The notes under the pieces were generated by a model. It saw nothing but the letters and a program-made list of their open reading frames with translations. It was not told where the DNA came from and did not search any database. 64,000 bases of DNA, from NCBI RefSeq assembly GCF_011813015.1, contig NZ_QHLQ01000003.1:1-64000 (forward strand). The letters run 5' to 3'. Each line of letters opens with the position of its first letter. Within the stretch, counting starts at the first letter, position 1. A program made the translations under genes and the position numbers. Source of the DNA: Parasedimentitalea denitrificans (GTDB lineage Bacteria > Pseudomonadota > Alphaproteobacteria > Rhodobacterales > Rhodobacteraceae). Of this stretch, positions 33,285-41,027 are shown in pieces.

Positions 33285-33827
33285 ATGCGTATGACGGTGG
33301 ATGATCAGCAACTGGCTGCGGCAGCGGCAAATGGCGACGCAGAGGCTTTTTCGGCCCTGCTGGGTCGTCACTATGATCGTGTCTTTGGCCTGGCCTTTCG
33401 GATGACCGGTCAGCGCGCCGAGGCCGAGGACCTGACTCAGGACATCTGCGCCGCGCTGCCTGACAAGATGGCGCATTATCAGCCCAGCGCTCGTTTTAGC
33501 ACTTGGCTCTACCGGGTGGTGGTCAACGCCGCCCACGACCGCCGCCGCCGCGCTGCGACGCACACCAAGGCGGCCAGCGGCTGGGGCGACTGGGAGGTCG
33601 ACCGACAGGCCGCCATCGCAGATACCAATAGCCAGCTTGATTGGCTAACCCGCGCTATGCAGGCATTGCCCGATGATTTGCGCGACACTCTGGCATTGAT
33701 ACTAGACGACGTGACCCACGCGGATGCCGCCGAGATCCTTGGCATCTCACCCGGCACTGTCAGCTGGCGAGTATCCGAGGCCAAAAAACATCTACGCGCC
33801 CTAAAAGAACAGGAGGACGCATCATGA
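33285..33827 (+). CDS. ECF-type RNA polymerase sigma factor
   Basis: A 180-aa sigma-70 family protein of the extracytoplasmic-function class. Region 2 is LGRHYDRVFGLAFRMTGQRAEAEDLTQDI and FSTWLYRVVVNAAHDRRRR (about residues 25-90); region 4 is LPDDLRDTLALILDDVTHADAAEILGISPGTVSWRVSEAKKHLR (about 124-170), holding the -35 recognition helix. Its stop overlaps the next ATG (ATGA), coupling it to the membrane VWA protein, which may act as its anti-sigma or output. The ribosome site is weak for either start Met (33285 or 33291). Target promoters are unknown. Confidence 0.88.
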   Translation: MRMTVDDQQLAAAAANGDAEAFSALLGRHYDRVFGLAFRMTGQRAEAEDLTQDICAALPDKMAHYQPSARFSTWLYRVVVNAAHDRRRRAATHTKAASGWGDWEVDRQAAIADTNSQLDWLTRAMQALPDDLRDTLALILDDVTHADAAEILGISPGTVSWRVSEAKKHLRALKEQEDAS

Positions 33828-35815
33828 GCGACCCCTTTGACGACCTAGACGATTTGAAAGACGCAATGCGCGCCGCCACCCCGGCGCCTGACGCCGCGCG
33901 CAAGGCAGAAAATATCGCACTAGCGGAAAAAAACTTTGCCACCCGCCAAGAAACAGCGGCGCAGGTCCGTTTCACCTCTGATCGCCCAAAACAGGGTTTC
34001 TTCAGAGGAGTATTTTCGATGTTCAAAGCTATTTCCACCCGCCAGGCGCTTACCGCTTCAACCGCTCTCGTTGCCATTGGCCTGTTTGTCTACCTGCCCG
34101 CGCTGCAGCAACCCGCCGACGTCCTAACGCCTCCACACCCTGAACCAACAATCGTCGATTCCATTGCTGGAACCCTAGAAGCCGACAGCCGTGTCCGGGT
34201 ACAGGCCGAAGGCGAAGCCGAGGAAATGCTTGTCGCTCCAATGGAAGCCCCGGTAATGGCAGAGGTCGCAGACATGGCTGCGCCAACGGGGCAACTCTCG
34301 GGCGCTGCTCCGTCACCTTCGCTTTTGGCCCGACCTGCCGCCACGGCCAAACTAGAGCGGCGTAGCTTGATCGCCCCACCACCTCCTCCGGGGTATGCCG
34401 ACGACACCCAAGTACGGATAGAACCCGATACCGAGGCCTTCGCCGAGGCAGAGCCCAACCCATTGAAGATCACCACCGAAGAACCGGTTTCCACCTTCTC
34501 GATTGACGTAGACACCGCCTCTTATGCGATCCTACGTTCCAGCCTGAACAACGGCCAACTGCCCAATGCGGAACAGGTGCGGATCGAGGAAATGGTGAAC
34601 TATTTCCCCTATGACTATGCCACCCCATCGGACGGCGCACCGTTTTCCACTCGTGCCACAGTAATCGCGACACCGTGGAACCCGGAAACACGGCTTGTCC
34701 ACATCGCGCTCCAAGGCGAGAAGCCCGCGCTGGATGAACGCCCGCCGCTGAACCTTGTTTTCCTGATCGATACCTCAGGCAGCATGGACGCCCCCAACAA
34801 ACTGCCGCTGCTGAAGCAAAGCTTTCAGTTGATGCTGGCCCAATTGCGCCCCGAGGATAAGGTCGCCATTGTCGCCTATGCCGGTTCCGCTGGTCAGGTT
34901 CTGGAACCCACACAGGCCAGTGAGCGCGCTACTATTATGGCCGCCCTCGACAGGTTGGACGCCGGTGGCTCAACTGCTGGTCAGGAGGGGTTACAACAGG
35001 CCTACTCCACAGCCGAAGCCATGAGTGAAGACGGCGATGTCAGCCGGATCATTCTGGCCACTGACGGTGATTTCAATGTGGGCATCTACGACCCGGACGA
35101 GCTGAAGGACTTCATCGCTAAGAAACGCGAAACCGGAACCTACCTGTCAGTGCTTGGCTTTGGCCGTGGCAACCTGGACGATGCCACCATGCAGGCGCTG
35201 GCGCAGAACGGAAACGGTCAGGCCGCCTATATCGACACCCTGTCCGAGGCACAGAAAACACTGGTCGACCAGCTTGGCGGTGCCCTGTTCCCCATCGCCA
35301 ATGACGTCAAGATTCAGGTTGAATTCAACCCCGCCCAGATCGCCGAATACCGGTTGATCGGCTATGAAACCCGCGCGCTGAAACGCGAGGATTTCAACAA
35401 CGATCGCATTGATGCCGGCGAAATCGGTGCTGGTCACGCGGTGACTGCGATATATGAGGTCACACCGGTTGGCAGCCCTGCCCGGCTGAGTGACCCGCTG
35501 CGCTATCAGCCTGCGGAAGTGGCCGCGACCAGTGAAGAGTACGGTTTCCTGCGGCTGCGCTACAAACGCCCTGGCGAAGACACCAGCAACTTGATCGAAA
35601 CCCCGATCCTGCCGGGCGGCGAGGCAACACCAGACATGCAGTTCGCCACAGCCATCGCCGGCTTTGGGCAGCTACTGCAGAACAGTCCGTATCTGGGTGA
35701 TTGGTCTTACACTCAGGCCATTGATCTGGCCAACGGAGCCAAGGGGGACGATGCCTTTGGATATCGGTCACAGGCGGTGCAGTTGATGCGTCTGGCTGAC
35801 AGTCTCAGCCAATAG
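33824..35815 (+). CDS. membrane-anchored VWA domain protein (YfbK type)
   Basis: A 663-aa protein. Residues 1-70 are a charged cytoplasmic segment, 74-93 one membrane helix, about 100-215 a Pro/Ala-rich extracytoplasmic linker. A YfbK-type N-terminal domain follows (FSIDVDTASYAILRSSLNNG, IEEMVNYFPYDYATP), then a von Willebrand A domain with an intact metal site DTSGSM (316-321), and a C-terminal DUF3520-like domain (FRLRY-type RLRYKRPGED). The short cytoplasmic N-terminus followed by one helix is the layout of an anti-sigma factor, so signal sensing outside and sigma control inside is a reasonable inference. Translation is coupled to the sigma gene. Confidence 0.85.
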   Translation: MSDPFDDLDDLKDAMRAATPAPDAARKAENIALAEKNFATRQETAAQVRFTSDRPKQGFFRGVFSMFKAISTRQALTASTALVAIGLFVYLPALQQPADVLTPPHPEPTIVDSIAGTLEADSRVRVQAEGEAEEMLVAPMEAPVMAEVADMAAPTGQLSGAAPSPSLLARPAATAKLERRSLIAPPPPPGYADDTQVRIEPDTEAFAEAEPNPLKITTEEPVSTFSIDVDTASYAILRSSLNNGQLPNAEQVRIEEMVNYFPYDYATPSDGAPFSTRATVIATPWNPETRLVHIALQGEKPALDERPPLNLVFLIDTSGSMDAPNKLPLLKQSFQLMLAQLRPEDKVAIVAYAGSAGQVLEPTQASERATIMAALDRLDAGGSTAGQEGLQQAYSTAEAMSEDGDVSRIILATDGDFNVGIYDPDELKDFIAKKRETGTYLSVLGFGRGNLDDATMQALAQNGNGQAAYIDTLSEAQKTLVDQLGGALFPIANDVKIQVEFNPAQIAEYRLIGYETRALKREDFNNDRIDAGEIGAGHAVTAIYEVTPVGSPARLSDPLRYQPAEVAATSEEYGFLRLRYKRPGEDTSNLIETPILPGGEATPDMQFATAIAGFGQLLQNSPYLGDWSYTQAIDLANGAKGDDAFGYRSQAVQLMRLADSLSQ

Positions 35816-35837
35816 ATCGCCCCCTTACAACGGGAAA

Positions 35838-35864
35838 ATCCCCTTGGTGGGCAACCAAGGGGAT
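35838..35864. terminator. bidirectional terminator between VWA and hsp20 genes
   Basis: Perfect 11-bp inverted repeat ATCCCCTTGGT/ACCAAGGGGAT with a 5-base loop; on the minus strand it is followed by TTTT, on the plus strand preceded by AAAA. Confidence 0.75.
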
Positions 35865-35935
35865 CCAGTCCCGGTCAACTAGGGAAAGAAGTATAGCCGG
35901 TCCTTACACGATCTCTGGCAGAAGATCGATCTGAA

Positions 35936-35981
35936 GCGTTCCCAGTTCATTCCGAACCGTTCCCACTACAGCTGGGAACGC
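35936..35981. repeat. long-loop hairpin after the hsp20 stop
   Basis: Perfect 10-bp arms GCGTTCCCAG (35936-35945) and CTGGGAACGC (35972-35981) with a 26-base loop, beginning 2 bp past the hsp20 stop on the minus strand. Possible 3'-end stabiliser of the hsp20 transcript. Confidence 0.5.
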
Positions 35982-35982
35982 G

Positions 35983-36447
35983 TTAATTAACTGTTTTATC
36001 CTCTACCAGATTAGACTTAGTACGCTTCGTCGAAATCTCAATACGTCGGGGTTTCAGCGCCTCGGGCACCTCGCGTTGCAGGTCGATATGCAGCATGCCA
36101 TCCACATGGCTGGCCCCGGTCACCCGCACATGATCGGCCAAGGTAAACCGACGCTCAAATGCGCGGGTGGCGATACCGCGATGCAGGTAGCTGCGTTCCT
36201 CCACATCCTGGGCTTTCTTGGCGGTCACAATCAGCCCGTTTTCCTTCACTTCCACATTCAGGTCCGCCTCAGAAAACCCGGCGACAGCAATCGAAATGCG
36301 GTAGGCATCGGCATCCGTCTTTTCGATGTTGTAAGGGGGGTAACTGGGCTGCGCCACATCTGTGGTTAGGGCCCGATCCATCAGATCCGCGATCTGGTCA
36401 AAGCCAATAGAAGCTCGGTTTAGTGGTGCAAAATCAAAACTACGCAT
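35983..36447 (-). CDS. Hsp20/alpha-crystallin small heat-shock protein
   Basis: A 154-aa holding chaperone of the IbpA type. It starts MRSFDFAPLNRASIGFDQIADLMD, has the alpha-crystallin domain (about residues 38-135: YPPYNIEKTDADAYRISIAVAGFSEADL, GLIVTAKK, YLHRGIATRAFERRFTLADHV, GMLHIDLQREVPEALKPRRI), and a short C-terminal tail whose RRIEIS provides the I-x-I dimer-bridging motif. It binds unfolding proteins during heat stress. A GAGGA ribosome site lies inside a ROSE-like RNA hairpin and an RpoH-type promoter is seen upstream, so two-level heat control is expected. Confidence 0.93.
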   Translation of the reverse strand: MRSFDFAPLNRASIGFDQIADLMDRALTTDVAQPSYPPYNIEKTDADAYRISIAVAGFSEADLNVEVKENGLIVTAKKAQDVEERSYLHRGIATRAFERRFTLADHVRVTGASHVDGMLHIDLQREVPEALKPRRIEISTKRTKSNLVEDKTVN

Positions 36448-36544
36448 AATTCATCCTCAATCAGAGCGATACATGTTGCGCCTTCCCACATTGGGACAGG
36501 CATCTCAGATCCGAACCCCGTTAGCGGCGATCCGGATGACACTG
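36448..36544 (-). promoter_or_regulatory. ROSE-like RNA thermometer in the hsp20 leader
   Basis: The about 90-nt leader folds into several stems. The last one (36453-36470) reads, in the RNA sense, AUC-G-CUC, loop UGAUU, GAG-GAU: the ribosome site GAGGA pairs with U-C-G-C-U containing one extra G, which is the conserved U(U/C)GCU anti-SD with bulged G of ROSE elements. A second stem UCCCA-AUG-UGGGA lies upstream. Warming would free the ribosome site. Confidence 0.6.
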
Positions 36545-36572
36545 AGATAATTACGCTATCGCGCCTTTCAAG
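36545..36572 (-). promoter_or_regulatory. RpoH (sigma-32) type promoter of hsp20
   Basis: On the minus strand CTTGAAA (-35, CTTG at 36572-36569) is followed after exactly 17 nt by ATTATCT (-10, 36551-36545). The alphaproteobacterial RpoH consensus is CTTG-N17-CYTATNT; only the first base of the -10 differs. Confidence 0.6.
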
Positions 36573-36578
36573 AGGGGG

Positions 36579-37397
36579 TCAGCCGCCGGGCCGGACGAAT
36601 TTGGCACCACCCGCGTTCATGCCGCTACCGACCCGTATCCGTTTGATCCGCCGGTCGGGTGCCGCCACCGGGTTACGACGCAGCAGCGCCTTCAGCTCGG
36701 CCACTCGATCAGCCAGCTTCATACCATAGGCAACCCTGCGCCCCTGATAGGTACCGCCACTAGAGATCACCGATAGGATCCGCCCACGCCCACCAACCAT
36801 CGAAAACACCGGCGCACCGGATGAGCCAAAGGTCACATTGCAGTCAATCATCATCACCTGCTGGTATTCGCCCATCAGATTGCAGCGACGTTGCCGCGAT
36901 GGGGCGGACTCGCGCCCCATACCATAAGATGTGACAGAGATTTCGTCGCCGTAGTTGCGCCCTGAATGCAATACAAATGGATCCGCCTCTGAACTGCTAA
37001 TCGGGCTTTCCAGTCGGATCAGCGCCACATCATGGGTGATGTTTTCAATATTGGAATTCTGCTCGGACCGGTAACCGGGATGGGCGGCAATTTGCAGTGC
37101 CTGCCGTTCTGCAATGGCGCTGCCTTCCTGCAGTCCGGCCCTGAACTGAATCTGGTCCACGGCGCGCATTTGCCCGTCTCGGTCATAGACGCAATGGGCG
37201 GCAGTCAGCACCAGATCAGGCGCAATCAAGGTACCACTGCAATAGCCCTGCCCAGCAAAATCCAACCGTCCTACAGCTTCCCAGCCCAGCAAATCCTCGC
37301 GGTCAGAAAGCGCGCGCAGGCTGGTGCTTCCAGCCAAGGCGCCCCCGGCCAAAGACATCGCGACACATGTAGCAAGAGCTTTCAAACCTGCGCTCAT
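36579..37397 (-). CDS. trypsin-like serine protease, secreted
   Basis: A 272-aa exported S1-family protease. A signal peptide (MSAGLKALATCVAMSLAGGALA) precedes a chymotrypsin-fold domain with an intact triad: His in VLTAAHCVYD, Asp in THDVALIRL, Ser in TFGSSGAPVFS. There is no classical activation site (R-IVGG), as in other bacterial V8/DegP-like members. It ends with a basic segment and a GAKFVRPGG tail. Its start overlaps the stop of an upstream paralogue (ATGA), so the two proteases are made together. Natural substrates unknown. Confidence 0.85.
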   Translation of the reverse strand: MSAGLKALATCVAMSLAGGALAGSTSLRALSDREDLLGWEAVGRLDFAGQGYCSGTLIAPDLVLTAAHCVYDRDGQMRAVDQIQFRAGLQEGSAIAERQALQIAAHPGYRSEQNSNIENITHDVALIRLESPISSSEADPFVLHSGRNYGDEISVTSYGMGRESAPSRQRRCNLMGEYQQVMMIDCNVTFGSSGAPVFSMVGGRGRILSVISSGGTYQGRRVAYGMKLADRVAELKALLRRNPVAAPDRRIKRIRVGSGMNAGGAKFVRPGG

Positions 37398-38203
37398 TGC
37401 TTAATGAACTTTGCGCCAGTGTTGTTACGCCCATCACCAACCGTCACCCGCCCTACACCGGGCGGCAACCGGCTGCCCACCTGAACTTCGCTCAATTGGG
37501 CCTGCAGCAGCTCCAACTCTTCGGCCAGCGCCGATCCAAGAGATACCTGCTCGCCGTCGACCTCGGCCTTGGCGGAAACAACCGACACGATACGTGGGGT
37601 GCCATTGTCAAAGGAAAAGACCGGTGCGCCGGATGAGCCAAAGTCAACATCACAAGACATCACAAGAACCCCCTGCTGGCGGGCCATCACGGCACAGACC
37701 TCTTGCAACGCTGGCGCTTCGGCGCGGTCATGCGCGTAAGATACCACTCCGATTCGCGCGCCCTTGCGCGGGCGGACATCGGTTTGAAACGGAGTAACCG
37801 TGGTATTGCGAATGGGGCGCTGCAATTGCAGCAGGGCGATATCGTTGCGCACCCTCTCGGTCGAAACCTGACCATCATAGATATAGTCCGGATGCACAAC
37901 AGCCCGCCGCACGGTGCGATAGGCCGAGGCACGCCCATTCCGCCAACCAGCCAAAAACTCAATGGTATCAGGGCGAAGCCGGGTCTTGGTTCGATTGTCA
38001 TACAAGCAATGCGCCGCCGTCAGCACCAGATCAGGCGCAATCAGCGCTCCGGTGCAAAACCCATCGCCGTTGACGTCCAACCGGCCCACAGCCTGCCACT
38101 GGCGGCCTGCATCGGTGGTATCCATCCGCAACAAACGGCTGTCCTGTGCGGCGGCCATCATAGGCACCAAGGCCATTACACATACCATCAGCAAATGTCG
38201 CAA
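37394..38203 (-). CDS. trypsin-like serine protease, secreted (tandem paralogue)
   Basis: A 269-aa paralogue of the following gene with the same order: signal peptide, His in VLTAAHCLYD, Asp in RNDIALLQL, Ser in DFGSSGAPVFS, and a C-terminal GDGRNNTGAKFIKQ tail matching the neighbour's GAKF end. The frame opens at a GTG further up, but a perfect GGAGGTGAG ribosome site lies just before a TTG at 38203, which gives a normal signal peptide (MRHLLMVCVMALVPMMAAAQ), so TTG is the likely start. The pair arose by tandem duplication and both copies appear active. Confidence 0.84.
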   Translation of the reverse strand: MRHLLMVCVMALVPMMAAAQDSRLLRMDTTDAGRQWQAVGRLDVNGDGFCTGALIAPDLVLTAAHCLYDNRTKTRLRPDTIEFLAGWRNGRASAYRTVRRAVVHPDYIYDGQVSTERVRNDIALLQLQRPIRNTTVTPFQTDVRPRKGARIGVVSYAHDRAEAPALQEVCAVMARQQGVLVMSCDVDFGSSGAPVFSFDNGTPRIVSVVSAKAEVDGEQVSLGSALAEELELLQAQLSEVQVGSRLPPGVGRVTVGDGRNNTGAKFIKQ

Positions 38204-38312
38204 ATACTCACCTCCAACGCTTTGTGACACGCAGGCTAGAGGCGTCTCACGGCAAAATTACGGCAAAGCGCAGATGAATGCAGGTGATTCCTGTATTTTG
38301 GTATGTGTTATG

Positions 38313-39635
38313 TCAGCGTAGTTGTGGAATTGTCGGCGCGCGCTTTCCCGGTTCGGTCATCGCAGGCGGTTGCGGCCCCCCGGTTGCCCAATCCAGCAGC
38401 TCCACCGTGTGCATAATAGGCAGCTCTGTCGCCGACCCGATCTGCATCATGCATCCTATATTGCCCGCCGCAATCACGTCTGGCATCTTGGCCTCCAGCG
38501 TCCGCACCTTACGGTCCTTCAACTGCCCGGAAATTTCGGGCTGCATCAGGTTATAGGTACCAGCTGATCCACAACACAAATGACTGTCCGCAGGTTCTAC
38601 CACCTTGAACCCCGCGCGTTTCAGCAATGTTTTAGGGTGCGTCTTGATTTGCTGGCCATGCTGCAATGAACAGGCTGCGTGATAGGCAACCGTCAGCCCC
38701 TTGTCCGCGCTGATGGGCAGGTCCAACTGCATCAACAGCTCCGAAATATCCATCGCACGTTCCGACACCCGCGCCGCATCCGCAGCTAGCGGATCATTGC
38801 GGAACATATGGCCATAGTCCTTGACCGTGGTGCCACAGCCGCTGGTATTGATGACAATCGCATCCAACCCTTTGCCATCAATTTCACTGCTCCAGGCCCG
38901 AATGTTCTTGGCCGCCGCCGCGTGGCTCTCATCCTCGCGCCCCATGTGATGGGTCAGCGCACCGCAACACCCTGCGCCCTCGGCCACCACAACCTCACAG
39001 CCCAATCGGGTCAGCAACCGAATGGTGGCATCGTTGATGTCCGTATTCAGAGCCTTCTGCGCACAGCCCGTCATCAGCGCTACACGTTTCTTGCGTGGCT
39101 CCACGGCGGCAAAACTCTGCGGATCATCATTGCGACTAACTGGTGGAATGTGCTTTGGCGCCATCTCCAGCATCGCCTTTAGCCGTGGATCAGGCATCAG
39201 GTTGCGCAACGGCCGCGCAATTTTGGCCCCCAGCAGCGCCAACCGGAACCGCGCCGGATAGGGCAAGATCCGAGACAGGATCCACCGCAGGGCACGATCA
39301 CTAAACGGTCGTTTATAGTTCGCCTCAATATAGGCCCGCGCATGGTCCACCAGATGCATGTAATGCACCCCACTTGGGCAGGTGGTCATACAGGCCAGAC
39401 AGGACAGGCACCGGTCGATGTGCTTGACCGTCTTCTCATCCGGCACACGCTCATTTTCCAGCATATCCTTGATCAGATAAATCCGCCCGCGCGGGCTATC
39501 CAACTCATCCCCCAGCACCTGATAGGTCGGGCATGTCGCTGTGCAGAACCCACAATGCACACAGGACCGCAGGATCTCATTGGACCGCTGGGTCGCAGGA
39601 TCATTCAACTGCTCTTTGGTAAATGTCGTTTGCAT
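38313..39635 (-). CDS. glcF: glycolate oxidase iron-sulfur subunit
   Basis: A 440-aa subunit with two N-terminal 4Fe-4S clusters (CVHCGFCTATCPTY and CLSCLACMTTCPSGV) and two CCG domains (GAGCCGALTHHMG; SHLCCGSAGTYNL). It passes electrons from the GlcD flavin to the quinone pool on the cytoplasmic face of the membrane. Length and motifs are typical for GlcF. It is the last gene of the glcD-glcE-CPCC-glcF operon, with a GGAATAAG ribosome site overlapping the CPCC gene's end. Confidence 0.94.
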   Translation of the reverse strand: MQTTFTKEQLNDPATQRSNEILRSCVHCGFCTATCPTYQVLGDELDSPRGRIYLIKDMLENERVPDEKTVKHIDRCLSCLACMTTCPSGVHYMHLVDHARAYIEANYKRPFSDRALRWILSRILPYPARFRLALLGAKIARPLRNLMPDPRLKAMLEMAPKHIPPVSRNDDPQSFAAVEPRKKRVALMTGCAQKALNTDINDATIRLLTRLGCEVVVAEGAGCCGALTHHMGREDESHAAAAKNIRAWSSEIDGKGLDAIVINTSGCGTTVKDYGHMFRNDPLAADAARVSERAMDISELLMQLDLPISADKGLTVAYHAACSLQHGQQIKTHPKTLLKRAGFKVVEPADSHLCCGSAGTYNLMQPEISGQLKDRKVRTLEAKMPDVIAAGNIGCMMQIGSATELPIMHTVELLDWATGGPQPPAMTEPGKRAPTIPQLR

Positions 39636-39637
39636 GC

Positions 39638-39877
39638 TTATTCCGATTGGTTTGTCTGACGATGAGAGTGAACAGGATCACTGCAACCATGGTTCAGATA
39701 ATTGGTACTCGCCTGATTGAGCGACAGGTCGTTCGCCCCACCTTCGTAATCCGGCTGTTCTCTTTGGATCGGATCATCCTGCCAGCCACAGACATTACAG
39801 ATCTCATGATGGCCTACCTCCTCAAACGCGCCCAGCGCGCCACGACAGGGGCAATAGCAACACTGCGAACGTTTCAT
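39638..39877 (-). CDS. CPCC-type cysteine-rich protein
   Basis: A 79-aa protein with the pattern of the CPCC family: CYCPCRGALGAF, then EICNVCGWQDDPIQREQPDYEGGANDLSLNQA. Four or more cysteines probably bind zinc (C-x-C and C-x-x-C), though the first motif reads C-P-C-R rather than C-P-C-C. The family's function is unknown. It is inserted between glcE and glcF, overlapping the glcE stop (ATGA) and ending 2 bp before glcF, so it is translated as part of the glycolate operon; this position is unusual. Confidence 0.72.
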   Translation of the reverse strand: MKRSQCCYCPCRGALGAFEEVGHHEICNVCGWQDDPIQREQPDYEGGANDLSLNQASTNYLNHGCSDPVHSHRQTNQSE

Positions 39878-40986
39878 CCCATCAGCCCCGAATTAAGGAT
39901 CCCTCGTGGATCAAATTTCGCCCGCAACCCCGCTGAAATCGCCGCCAACGGTGCAGGCTGTGGATGGAACTGCCCCAAACGCATCCGTGTCTCGGCACTG
40001 CCACGCACCAGCGTCGCATGCCCCGAAACGCCCATACGCGCCCTCAGATCAACACCCTCCGGGACCAAGGCCCAAACCAATCCCCCGCCCCAATCAAACT
40101 GAAGCGCATCCGCCTGCAACTGGTCGGCCAGCGCCACAGCATCCGATGGCTTGACCGAGATCCGCCAAACATCCCCCTCTCGCCCATAAAACGCACTGAC
40201 GTCCCGAATACCCCGCCACAGGTCCGCACTTCTTTCAACCTGCTGTGTCTCACCAAACTGCGCCAGATCAGCGCTCAACCGATCTGCCCGATAGGCAACC
40301 GAACTCGAAAAACCTTCGATCCGTACATAAGCCTTACGCGTGTCAGGGTCATACCCTGCCCCAGTCACATCATAGGGCGACCCCAACGCCGCAGACATCA
40401 CTTGCACCGCCACCGACAGGCCGACATCACCAACCTGAACAGTTGCCTCGGCCTCCGGCTCCGGCAGCACCTTGAACGACACCTCGCTCAGCGCCCCCAA
40501 TGTGCCATGCGCCCCTGCCATCAGCTTGACCAAATCATAGCCGGTGACATTCTTCATCACTCGGCCACCGTTCTTGACCACATGCCCAGCGCCATCGACG
40601 AACCGAACCCCCAACAGAAAGTCCCGCGCGGCCCCACATTGAATACGCCGAGGACCTGATACATTGGCAGCAAAGACACCCCCGATTGTCGGCTCCCCAT
40701 CACTGCCCAACAGCCCACGATGATCCATCGGCTCAAACGCCAACCGCTGGCCGCTCTGCGCCAACAGCGCCTCAATCTCAGCCACCGGCGTTCCCGCCCG
40801 CGCCACCATCGTCAACGCACCCGGTTCATACAGCTCGACACCGCTTAACCCTCGGGTGCTTAACACCTCACCATCACTCGCAAACCCTCGGGTGCCCCCA
40901 CCCTGAATGCACAGCGGGCCACCTGCATCAGCAATCACTTCTACCAATTCAGTCTCGGATTTCGGCTTCAACATCATCTTCTTCAT
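39874..40986 (-). CDS. glcE: glycolate oxidase FAD-binding subunit
   Basis: A 370-aa FAD_binding_4 protein. GPLCIQGGGTRGFASDGE (about residues 28-45) starts the PCMH flavin fold, MDHRGLLGSDGEPTIGGVFAANVSGPRRIQCGAARDFLLGV and GRVMKNVTGYDLVKLMAGAHGTLG carry conserved contacts, and FDPRGILNSGLMG ends it. It is the second flavin-fold subunit of glycolate oxidase, which oxidises glycolate to glyoxylate. It is 41 bp from glcD, across a 7-bp hairpin (41011-41027). Several Met codons crowd the start (MKKMM), so the exact start is open. Confidence 0.93.
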   Translation of the reverse strand: MKKMMLKPKSETELVEVIADAGGPLCIQGGGTRGFASDGEVLSTRGLSGVELYEPGALTMVARAGTPVAEIEALLAQSGQRLAFEPMDHRGLLGSDGEPTIGGVFAANVSGPRRIQCGAARDFLLGVRFVDGAGHVVKNGGRVMKNVTGYDLVKLMAGAHGTLGALSEVSFKVLPEPEAEATVQVGDVGLSVAVQVMSAALGSPYDVTGAGYDPDTRKAYVRIEGFSSSVAYRADRLSADLAQFGETQQVERSADLWRGIRDVSAFYGREGDVWRISVKPSDAVALADQLQADALQFDWGGGLVWALVPEGVDLRARMGVSGHATLVRGSAETRMRLGQFHPQPAPLAAISAGLRAKFDPRGILNSGLMG

Positions 40987-41027
40987 CTGGCCCTAAATAT
41001 CCTGGGGGTTTGGGGGCAAAGCCCCCA

